Below are positions 7,516 through 14,470 of a stretch of DNA of 28,398 nt, piece after piece. The position numbers and the translations under genes are program-made. How positions within the stretch are numbered: position 1 is the first letter of the stretch; each line of letters opens with the position of its first letter. Below the pieces are notes generated by a model. It ran no database searches. It saw nothing but the letters and a program-made list of their open reading frames with translations, and was not told where the DNA came from. This DNA is from DAMCAP01 sp964369265 (GTDB lineage: Bacteria; Bacillota; Clostridia; Oscillospirales; Ruminococcaceae), in assembly GCA_964369265.1 (NCBI GenBank), contig CAYJEV010000015.1:1-28398 (forward strand), written 5' to 3'.

Positions 7516-8382
7516 ATGATAACTAGATTAAAAAGCAACCCCACTATAATGATGCTTGCCTGTGCGTTATTATGGAGTACAGGAGGCTTATTGTTAAAAT
7601 CAATAGAATGGAATTCGTTAGTGACAGCGGGAATAAGAAGCCTATTTTGTGGGCTTGTTATGTATGCGTTTATGAAAAAAGATGGTATGAGCTTAGAGAT
7701 AAATAAGCAAACTTTAAAAGCTGGTTTTTTCTATAGCATAACAACAGTTTGCTATGTTATTTCAAACTCAACCACAACAGCTGCAAACGCCATTGTAATT
7801 CAGTCAGCCAACCCAATATTTATTATTATGATAACAGCCTTAGTGTATAAGCAGAAAATCAATAAGAGAGATTTGGTTGTTGTTGCTTCGTGTATTGTCG
7901 GAATAGCACTGTTCTTCATTGATAGCATTAGTGGCGGAGGTATGATAGGTAATATATTTGCTTTAATTAGTGCTGTGTTCGTTGCGCTATCTTATAATGC
8001 AAGCTCCAAAGCAACAACACAAGCTGCTACAATGAGCGGAATAATGATGGGGCATTTTGTAACAGTTCTTATCGGAGTTCCAGCATTAGTTCTTGACACA
8101 CCAGATTTTACTACTCAAAGTATTGTTACCGTTGTAATGCTTGGTGTTTTCCAGCTTGGTCTTCCTTATGTTATCTTCTCTAAGGTTATTCGCCTTGCAC
8201 CTCCTCTAACTTGTTCCCTTGTTGGAATGGTTGAGCCTATAGCAAATCCTCTATGGGTTGCTCTTGCTATTGGCGAAATACCTGGCTTCATATCGTTGCT
8301 TGGTGGTTTTATTGTTATTGCTTCTGTTGCTATGTGGTCAATTGCTAACGCTCGCATACAAGCAAATTCTGCCACAAATTAG
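7516..8382 (+). CDS. EamA/DMT-superfamily permease
   Basis: A 288-residue inner-membrane transporter with about ten hydrophobic helices in two EamA repeats. The first begins MMLACALLWSTGGLLLK, and the second contains the typical RLAPPLTCSLVGMVEPIANPLWVALAIGE. Family members export amino acids, metabolites or toxic compounds; the substrate cannot be read from sequence. I place the start at the ATG at 7516, which has GGAGA four bases upstream. An in-frame GTG at 7498 has no ribosome site and would put extra polar residues before the first helix. It is monocistronic, diverges from the MBOAT operon, and ends before a strong terminator. Confidence 0.88.
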   Translation: MITRLKSNPTIMMLACALLWSTGGLLLKSIEWNSLVTAGIRSLFCGLVMYAFMKKDGMSLEINKQTLKAGFFYSITTVCYVISNSTTTAANAIVIQSANPIFIIMITALVYKQKINKRDLVVVASCIVGIALFFIDSISGGGMIGNIFALISAVFVALSYNASSKATTQAATMSGIMMGHFVTVLIGVPALVLDTPDFTTQSIVTVVMLGVFQLGLPYVIFSKVIRLAPPLTCSLVGMVEPIANPLWVALAIGEIPGFISLLGGFIVIASVAMWSIANARIQANSATN

Positions 8383-8431
8383 CTTATAGCTTTGTAAAAT
8401 ATAAGTTGCAATTTAAAAATGCGTATAAGAT

Positions 8432-8471
8432 AAGAACTGTCGCCGTTTTAGTGGTGACAGTTCTTGTTTTT
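8432..8471. terminator. Rho-independent terminator after the EamA gene
   Basis: A 13-bp stem (AAGAACTGTCGCC at 8432-8444 with 8453-8465, one G-U pair, 8-nt loop) is followed by GTTTTTATTGTT. It also lies just beyond the end of the convergent small-protein gene and may serve both. Confidence 0.88.
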
Positions 8472-8475
8472 ATTG

Positions 8476-8703
8476 TTACTTTTTGCTTTTTCTCTTAGCA
8501 ATAATAAAAATTGCGATAATGGCTGTTATTATGATTGCGCCAAAGCATATGAGCATATTATTGCTTGGTGATACAGTTACAAAAACTGCTGTTGGTCCGT
8601 CTGCTCCGCCAATAACAGCAACGGATGGAGCAAAAGACAAATATGAGCCTCTAGAAAAAATCCATATTAGGTTACTAATCACTATTTTGACAATCCCTAT
8701 CAT
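8476..8703 (-). CDS. Small membrane protein with sodium-decarboxylase beta-subunit signature (IGGADGPTA)
   Basis: A 75-residue protein with a hydrophobic N-terminal segment (about 1-17), the motif IGGADGPTAVFVT at 31-43, a second hydrophobic helix at about 50-69 and a basic tail KRKSKK. The motif is the hallmark of the beta subunit of sodium-pumping decarboxylases (OadB, GcdB, MmdB); its Asp (35 here) corresponds, as I recall, to the Asp203 needed for sodium transport in Klebsiella OadB. The full subunit has about 400 residues, so this cannot be a working pump alone. Short proteins with this motif occur in other clostridial genomes and are often misnamed decarboxylase beta subunit. AGAGGA lies 11 bases before the ATG, and it follows the 549-residue gene by 25 bp. 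Function unknown. Confidence 0.7.
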   Translation of the reverse strand: MIGIVKIVISNLIWIFSRGSYLSFAPSVAVIGGADGPTAVFVTVSPSNNMLICFGAIIITAIIAIFIIAKRKSKK

Positions 8704-8728
8704 ACTATCACCATTCCTCTCAAATTCA

Positions 8729-10378
8729 CTAAAGTTTTATATCTTTTAATAGTTCGCTTGCTGTGGTTTGATAGAAAACAAGTCCGTTATCGGCGCTTAT
8801 ATAATACACATCTTCGCCACTAAAGCTAGTTTCTATATATTCAACCCTTCCTGTTGTTAGGTAATGGTCGCTGTTAAACTCGAACTCATCGCCTATGCTA
8901 TAAAGCAAATCCCCCACTTTTAGCTCAATAATTCTCATAGCTTCTAAAAGATCAGTATATCTCTCGCAAAAAGCGCAATAATATAGCCCCATTTCATCTA
9001 GCTCTTCTATTGTGTATATATCAAAAATCTCATCATACACTGTTGGTGGCAGATCTACTTCATAGCATTCATTTATATTTATTAAATCGCTCACACTATC
9101 TGTGTCATATAAATTGCATTTCTCAATATATTCTGCAAACCACCTAACAAAAGATAGAGAAAATTTCATATACATGCATATTGGAACGACATTGTCATCT
9201 GCATATGAAAGTGCAAACGCAGTTACATTTGCATAATCATATCTAGACTTTATCTCCTCAATATCTTCTATCTTAATATTTTGAGTTTGAAATCTTTCGG
9301 CAATTGTCAGTCCAGTCTTATCAAATTTATATTCAGTTAAGTTATCTGCTTCAATTTTTGACTTTACTTCCCCTAAACTTTCCATTGAGTATTCGTCTAT
9401 ATCAAAGCCAGCAAAAAAAGAATTTTTAATATAATCATAAACCACAATAAGCTCTCTATAAGTTACCCCGCTTTTATTTAATATGGCTTTAGCCTCAAGT
9501 TTTGCCCTTTCTAGGTTTTCTATGCTTAGCTCTTTATCTAAAGATATGCCGTAGATAGTGGTTCTAAACTTAGCATGTCTTGTTGAGCCTGCATTGTAAC
9601 TATCATAAGTTACTTGATTTTTAAAATGCCCCTTTTCACTAAAAACAATAATAGTTGATAACAGAAGGCAACCATTAAAAAGCATGACTGCCATATATTC
9701 TTTGGTGACAAAAGCAGGAAATAAAAAGAAAATAGAAGCCACAATATTGATGGTTAGGAGAGTTCTTGCGTATAAAGCCATTTCTTTAAAAAGCAGCGCC
9801 ACAAAAGAAGCTATTCCAATAAGCGAGCCTATAAAGTAAAAAAATGTTATATCTCTATAGAAGATTGCTCCACCAACCCCCATAAATAACAAAGGAAAAG
9901 CTATAATCATAAGAGATGCTGCTAGCAATCTGAATACGAAATTGCCATTGATTTTTGAAGGTCGACTTTTTTCATTATGTATAGAAGTTGTTTTTGCAAT
10001 ATGACTGTTATTAACATCTTGAATAACATAATCACTATCTACCTTTATGTTATCGTTAATCTCTTTGCCTTCCTTAATTTTGCCGTATTTCATCATGCGA
10101 CAAACAACGTATATTATTAGGAGATAGATTGGAGGAATGATAATAACCAATAAATTTTGCAATATAAACTGTATAGTTAAATTGCTTAGTTTATAGCCAC
10201 CGCCAAGCATTGTGCTGAAATTTAAAAGCACTAAGCAAGTAAATTGCAGTACAGAAAATATAGGCAAAGCTAGCCCAAGCTTGCTGTCTTTAGAAAGCGA
10301 CATAACAATCTGCGCAATTGTTGCTCCAATAAACATAATTACCAAAAGCGGAATCATCATAAAAATAAATAAACCCAT
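8729..10378 (-). CDS. Seven-helix membrane protein with soluble C-terminal region, function unknown
   Basis: A 549-residue protein I do not recognise. Hydrophobic segments lie at about 3-27, 35-57, 70-93, 150-172, 177-198, 204-222 and 228-246, with a polar loop at 95-148. From about 250 on it is soluble and acidic. Part of this region (about 280-420) alternates helices and strands without a motif known to me. The final 63 residues (487-549, starting KVGDLLYSIG and ending in TTASELLKD) look like the small beta domain of the pattern GD.VY.I...GrVe.I...F.T..EA seen in many uncharacterised clostridial and phage proteins. AGGAGGG gives a strong start, and a candidate promoter lies at 10400-10428. 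It is probably co-transcribed with the IGGADGPTA small protein. Confidence 0.8.
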   Translation of the reverse strand: MGLFIFMMIPLLVIMFIGATIAQIVMSLSKDSKLGLALPIFSVLQFTCLVLLNFSTMLGGGYKLSNLTIQFILQNLLVIIIPPIYLLIIYVVCRMMKYGKIKEGKEINDNIKVDSDYVIQDVNNSHIAKTTSIHNEKSRPSKINGNFVFRLLAASLMIIAFPLLFMGVGGAIFYRDITFFYFIGSLIGIASFVALLFKEMALYARTLLTINIVASIFFLFPAFVTKEYMAVMLFNGCLLLSTIIVFSEKGHFKNQVTYDSYNAGSTRHAKFRTTIYGISLDKELSIENLERAKLEAKAILNKSGVTYRELIVVYDYIKNSFFAGFDIDEYSMESLGEVKSKIEADNLTEYKFDKTGLTIAERFQTQNIKIEDIEEIKSRYDYANVTAFALSYADDNVVPICMYMKFSLSFVRWFAEYIEKCNLYDTDSVSDLININECYEVDLPPTVYDEIFDIYTIEELDEMGLYYCAFCERYTDLLEAMRIIELKVGDLLYSIGDEFEFNSDHYLTTGRVEYIETSFSGEDVYYISADNGLVFYQTTASELLKDIKL

Positions 10379-10399
10379 AGTTAACCCTCCTATTTCTCA

Positions 10400-10428
10400 A
10401 TACTATCATATAAAAGAAATATTTGCAA
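10400..10428 (-). promoter_or_regulatory. Likely promoter of the 549-residue membrane protein operon
   Basis: Read on the minus strand, TTGCAA (10423-10428) and TAGTAT (10400-10405) are exactly 17 bp apart, about 22 bases upstream of the start codon. Each element matches consensus at four of six bases. Confidence 0.45.
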
Positions 10429-10560
10429 GATTTGCTAAGTTGGCATTCTATTTATTACTAACACGCTAACATCACAACTCTATAACTTAAATATCACAAA
10501 TTTTCTATAAAGTTGCTTTCTAGTTGAGCATTAATTTAAGTTTAGTTTATATTTTATGGT

Positions 10561-10566
10561 TATAAT
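10561..10566 (+). promoter_or_regulatory. Probable -10 element of ftsH
   Basis: A perfect TATAAT lies 36 bp before the ftsH start and just ahead of a GGAGG ribosome site. No convincing -35 sits 16-18 bp upstream; the surrounding sequence is AT-rich. An activator or a start elsewhere is possible. Confidence 0.4.
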
Positions 10567-10602
10567 ACTAACAACAAGCAATGAGATATGGAGGAATAGG
10601 AA

Positions 10603-12429
10603 ATGAAAAAGCAAAGGTCGTTTTTATATTATTGGTGTGTGGTGATGTTAGTAATGTTTATTTTTAATATTGTTACTTACCCTATGTTCATGAATTCGAG
10701 AGTTACAGAGGTGACATATGATGTGTTTTTAGACGAGCTTAATGCTGATAAAATAGCTAGCGTTCAAGTGCTTGAAAGCGAGATTATGTACACAACAGAG
10801 GCTATAGCAGAAGGAGAAAATGAGCCAAAAGCCACAGTTTTCTCAACGGTTAGAATGCAGGATGATTCATTGGTGGATAGGCTTTACGAAGCCGATGTAA
10901 AGTTCACAGAAGTCATGCCTCAAGAAGAATCTTTCCTTATGAGCATAATATCTAGCGTTTTTATGTTAGTGATATTTGCATTTATATGGAGATTTATAGC
11001 TAGCAAAATGATGGGAGGTATGGGCGCTGGGAATACTATGTCGTTTGGCAAGTCTAACGCAAAGATTTATGCAGAATCTGAAACAGGCATTACCTTTAAT
11101 GATGTTGCTGGGCAAGAGGAAGCAAAAGAAAGCTTGCTAGAGGTTGTCGACTTCTTAAACAATCCCCATAAATACACAGACATAGGCGCAAATCTTCCAA
11201 AAGGCGTGCTTCTTGTTGGCCCTCCAGGAACAGGCAAGACATTGCTAGCTAAGGCTGTTGCTGGCGAAGCGAAAGTGCCATTCTTTTCAATTTCAGGTTC
11301 TGAATTTGTTGAGATGTTTGTTGGAATGGGAGCAGCAAAGGTTCGAGATTTATTTAAGCAGGCTAATGAGAAAGCGCCTTGCATCATCTTCATTGATGAG
11401 ATAGACACTATTGGTAAAAAACGAGGAAATTCAATTGGAGGCAATGATGAAAGAGAGCAAACCCTTAATCAGTTATTAACTGAAATGGATGGATTTGATG
11501 GCAAAAAGGGAGTTGTGTTATTGGCAGCGAGCAACAGGCCAGAAACTTTAGATAATGCACTTCTTAGACCAGGCAGATTTGATAGACGTGTACCTGTGGA
11601 GCTTCCTGACCAAAACGGCAGAGAGAGCATATTAAAAGTTCATGGCAACAAGGTTAGGCTTTCAGATGAGGTTGATTTCGTTAAAATTGCAAAGGCAACT
11701 TCAGGGGCTAGTGGTGCAGATCTTGCTAATATAATAAACGAAGCTGCATTAAGAGCGGTTAGAAATAGCAGAAGCGAAGTGTTACAAAGCGATCTTGAAG
11801 AGAGCGTTGAAGTAGTTATAGCTGGTTATCAGCGAAAAAATGCTGTTGTGTCTGAAAGAGAAAAGAGGATAGTGGCTTATCATGAAGTTGGACATGCTTT
11901 AGTGGCTGCTATGCAGACTAGCAGTGCGCCAGTTCACAAAATAACAATTATACCACGAACCTCTGGGGCTTTGGGATACACAATGCAGATAGACCAAGAT
12001 GAGAAATTTCTAATGAGCAAAGAGGAGGCTTTAAGCAAGATTGCAACATACACAGGAGGACGAGCAGCTGAGGCTCTTATATTTAATTCCATAACAACAG
12101 GGGCATCCAACGATATTGAACAAGCGACAAAAATTGCAAGGGCAATGGTTACTAGGTTTGGTATGAGCGATAATTTTGGAATGGTGGCTCTAGAAACTGT
12201 AAACAATCAGTATTTAGGAGGAGATACCTCAATGATCTGTTCGGCAGAAACAGCAAAACTTATTGATGATGAAGTCATATCCATAATCAATCAGCAGTAT
12301 AATAAGGCTATGGATATACTAAAGGCTAATATCGAGAAGCTTCATTCTATATCTGATTATCTGCTAACTAAGGAAACTATAACAGGAGCTGAATTTATGG
12401 AAATACTAAATCTTGATAGAGAGAATTAG
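10603..12429 (+). CDS. ftsH: ATP-dependent zinc metalloprotease FtsH
   Basis: A membrane-bound AAA+ protease that extracts and degrades membrane and regulatory proteins. Two transmembrane helices (about 8-28 and 112-133) flank a short extracytoplasmic domain. The AAA module has Walker A GPPGTGKT (206-213), pore motif FVGMG (239-243), Walker B IIFIDEID (261-268) and the second region of homology ending RPGRFDRR (322-329). The zinc protease site is HEVGH (427-431) with the third ligand Asp504 in ASNDIEQAT. All catalytic residues are present. HEVGH replaces the commoner HEAGH, a change outside the ligands. At 608 residues it is normal with a short tail. GGAGG lies before the ATG. It does not neighbour tilS or hpt, its frequent partners, so it may be a secondary paralogue. 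Confidence 0.96.
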   Translation: MKKQRSFLYYWCVVMLVMFIFNIVTYPMFMNSRVTEVTYDVFLDELNADKIASVQVLESEIMYTTEAIAEGENEPKATVFSTVRMQDDSLVDRLYEADVKFTEVMPQEESFLMSIISSVFMLVIFAFIWRFIASKMMGGMGAGNTMSFGKSNAKIYAESETGITFNDVAGQEEAKESLLEVVDFLNNPHKYTDIGANLPKGVLLVGPPGTGKTLLAKAVAGEAKVPFFSISGSEFVEMFVGMGAAKVRDLFKQANEKAPCIIFIDEIDTIGKKRGNSIGGNDEREQTLNQLLTEMDGFDGKKGVVLLAASNRPETLDNALLRPGRFDRRVPVELPDQNGRESILKVHGNKVRLSDEVDFVKIAKATSGASGADLANIINEAALRAVRNSRSEVLQSDLEESVEVVIAGYQRKNAVVSEREKRIVAYHEVGHALVAAMQTSSAPVHKITIIPRTSGALGYTMQIDQDEKFLMSKEEALSKIATYTGGRAAEALIFNSITTGASNDIEQATKIARAMVTRFGMSDNFGMVALETVNNQYLGGDTSMICSAETAKLIDDEVISIINQQYNKAMDILKANIEKLHSISDYLLTKETITGAEFMEILNLDREN

Positions 12430-12601
12430 TTTTGATAGTTTTAGTAACCATAAAATGGAATAAAAATAAATTTTTGAAATAATAAACTTCTCATTTGAAT
12501 AAAATTTTTATAAAAAGCGATTGTTTTTTATGTAAAACTTGAAAATAATCAAAATTATGTAAAAATGCTTTTTTTCTCTTTTATTATGACAATTTTTCTG
12601 T

Positions 12602-12607
12602 TATAAT
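12602..12607 (+). promoter_or_regulatory. Candidate -10 element for the 12613-12883 RNA and/or enolase
   Basis: A perfect TATAAT ends 5 bases before the run GGG at 12613-12615, the expected distance to a start site. The -35 region at about 12579-12584 is only TTTTAT. The opposite strand also has a TATTAT-like -10 beside the right end of the element, so orientation is not proved. Confidence 0.45.
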
Positions 12608-12612
12608 AACTA

Positions 12613-12883
12613 GGGTGACCGATATAATTCGAACCAGCCCATAATAAACATATTTTCCTCTTAAACTGCGTTATCCTCATCAGAATACGCAAGTATTCTT
12701 TCTTCGTCTGCCTTGCTTAAAAGCAAAATCTGATTATTCTGGGTCGAAGATTTATAAAGTAGATAGTAGGTTTTATAAGAAGGCAAAGGCTTGCAGTAAT
12801 GCTGTCGCATTACAAAAGGCTTTAACGCACTTATAGAGCCTAGTATCTGCTTTATAAACTGATTCGGATTATATCGGGCACCC
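12613..12883 (+). ncRNA. Candidate structured RNA: three-way junction with possible pseudoknot
   Basis: The 494-bp gap between ftsH and enolase holds a 271-nt element with extensive complementarity. P1: 12613-12637 with 12859-12883, 25 positions with two mismatches and one G-U. P2: 12638-12650 with 12731-12743, with two mismatches. P3: 12751-12779 with 12830-12858, 29 positions with one mismatch and three G-U. P1 abuts P2, and P3 abuts P1, so the only unpaired junction bases are TCGAAGA at 12744-12750. Inside P2 are a 7-bp hairpin with a GCAA tetraloop (12682-12699) and TTGCT/AGCAA (12713-12726). The unpaired TCTTCG between them (12701-12706) is complementary to CGAAGA of the linker. P3 ends in GTAATGC-TGTC-GCATTAC (12796-12813). 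I see no signature of SRP, RNase P, tmRNA, 6S or T-box RNA. A MITE is the alternative, since TA flanks both ends. Confidence 0.55.
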
Positions 12884-12923
12884 TAAGGAATAATAACTTA
12901 AAATAATTAAGGAGAATAAAACA

Positions 12924-14216
12924 ATGCCAATTATTAAAGACGTTTATGCTCGTGAAGTTATTGACTCTCGTGGAAACCCAACAATTGAAGTTGAAGTTAT
13001 AACAGAGTCTGGTGCGTTTGGTCGCGCTATGGTGCCATCTGGTGCATCAACTGGAGAAAGAGAAGCGCTTGAACTAAGAGATAAGGATAAGAGCCGTTAT
13101 CTAGGAAAGGGCGTTATCAAAGCTGTTGATAATGTAAACAACATTATCGCTACTGCTGTTATCGGTTTGGATGTTTCTGATCAAAACAGCATTGATAAGC
13201 TAATGATTGAGCTTGATGGTACTGAAACTAAGGCTAAACTTGGCGCAAATGCTATTTTAGGCGTTTCAATGGCGGCAGCTCATGCAGCAGCTGATTATTA
13301 TGGTATGCCTCTTTATAAGTATTTTGGTGGCTTTAATGGCAAGACACTTCCAGTGCCAATGATGAATGTTATCAATGGTGGAAGCCATGCTGACTCAACT
13401 GTTGATTTCCAAGAGTTTATGATAATGCCTGTTGGCGCTAAGTCCATAAAGGAAGCGCTAAGAATGGGCGCTGAAATTTTCCACAACCTAAGATCTGTTC
13501 TAAAGCAAAAAGGTTACAACACTAATGTTGGCGATGAGGGCGGATTTGCTCCAAGCTGTAACAGCGGAAATGAAGAGCCATTAGAGCTAATTGTTGAGGC
13601 TATTAAGGCTGCTGGATATGCTCCTGGTAGCGATGTATGCATCGCACTAGATGTCGCTGCTTCTGAGTTCCATAACAGAGAAACTGGCAACTACGAACTT
13701 AAAAAATCTGGTCAAGGCGTTAAGACAACTGAAGAGATGATTGAGATGTATGCTGAGTGGTGCGAGAAATACCCTATCGTTTCAATTGAAGATGGCTTGG
13801 GCGAGAGCGACTGGGACGGCTGGAAAAAGCTAACTGATAAGCTAGGCGCTAAAATTCAGCTTGTTGGAGATGATTTATTTGTTACTAACCCAAAAATCCT
13901 AAAAGAAGGAATTGAGAAGGGAATAGCTAACTCTGTACTTATCAAGGTTAACCAAATTGGTACTTTAACTGAAACTTTTGATGCTATTGAGATGGCTAAA
14001 AAAGCTGGCTATACTTGCGTTGTATCTCATCGCTCTGGCGAAACAGAAGATACAACAATCGCCGATATTGCTGTTGGCTTAAATGCAGGGCAGATTAAGA
14101 CTGGCTCTATGTGTCGTACTGATCGTATCGCTAAGTATAACCAACTTCTACGCATTGAAGATCAGCTTGGCAATATCGCTGAGTATCAAGGCAAAGACTG
14201 TTTTTATAATGTTTAG
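12924..14216 (+). CDS. eno: Enolase (phosphopyruvate hydratase)
   Basis: Converts 2-phosphoglycerate to phosphoenolpyruvate in glycolysis; a cytoplasmic, magnesium-dependent enzyme. At 430 residues it is full length. It shows the N-terminal SRGNPTIEVEV, the mobile loop PSGASTGEREALELRD near 38-53, INGGSHADSTVDFQEFMI, the metal sites DEGGFAP, SIEDGL and QLVGDDLFVTN, the catalytic-lysine strand LIKVNQIGTLTET and the signature VSHRSGETEDT. AAGGAG precedes the ATG. Its codon choice (many GCT, GTT, CGT) differs from neighbours and fits high expression. It stands alone with its own terminator. The 271-nt structured element ends about 40 bp before its start and may be its 5' leader. Confidence 0.98.
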   Translation: MPIIKDVYAREVIDSRGNPTIEVEVITESGAFGRAMVPSGASTGEREALELRDKDKSRYLGKGVIKAVDNVNNIIATAVIGLDVSDQNSIDKLMIELDGTETKAKLGANAILGVSMAAAHAAADYYGMPLYKYFGGFNGKTLPVPMMNVINGGSHADSTVDFQEFMIMPVGAKSIKEALRMGAEIFHNLRSVLKQKGYNTNVGDEGGFAPSCNSGNEEPLELIVEAIKAAGYAPGSDVCIALDVAASEFHNRETGNYELKKSGQGVKTTEEMIEMYAEWCEKYPIVSIEDGLGESDWDGWKKLTDKLGAKIQLVGDDLFVTNPKILKEGIEKGIANSVLIKVNQIGTLTETFDAIEMAKKAGYTCVVSHRSGETEDTTIADIAVGLNAGQIKTGSMCRTDRIAKYNQLLRIEDQLGNIAEYQGKDCFYNV

Positions 14217-14254
14217 TAAAATAATTATCTAATAGTTTCACAAAATAGTATAAT

Positions 14255-14289
14255 AAAGACGAATGGCTTCTAGCTATTCGTCTTTTTGT
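14255..14289 (+). terminator. Enolase terminator
   Basis: A 13-bp stem (14255-14267 with 14273-14285, one G-U, loop TTCTA) runs directly into TCTTTTTGTTTG. The core is GACGAATGGC paired with GCTATTCGTC. Confidence 0.9.
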
Positions 14290-14363
14290 TTGCTAAAAAA
14301 TCTTAAATAATCATCGAATATAATATATACACGATACTATTTCGAGCTAATTCGACAAATTTA

Positions 14364-14450
14364 GACATTATATATTGTGAGTAGTTGAGAAGATTAATCC
14401 AAATATTGAAAATGTAGTAAAGGTTTGCTAGAATTTAAGTGACATTATAT
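14364..14450 (+). promoter_or_regulatory. Upstream region of the giant secreted protein, with a 10-bp direct repeat
   Basis: GACATTATAT occurs at 14364-14373 and again at 14441-14450, 77 bp apart. The second copy overlaps the likely -10 region (TTGCTA at 14425-14430, TATTAC 17 bp on). They may be paired regulator sites, or chance in AT-rich DNA. Confidence 0.3.
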
Positions 14451-14470
14451 TACAATCTTAGGAGAATGAC

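Noticed and set aside
12613..12883. SRP RNA, RNase P RNA, tmRNA, 6S RNA or T-box leader as the identity of the structured element
   Set aside because: The SRP domain with a GGAA loop, the RNase P conserved cores, a tRNA-like end, the 6S single-hairpin layout and a 3' T-box with terminator were all looked for and not seen. GGGTGACC at the start resembles a T-box word only by chance and is at the wrong end.
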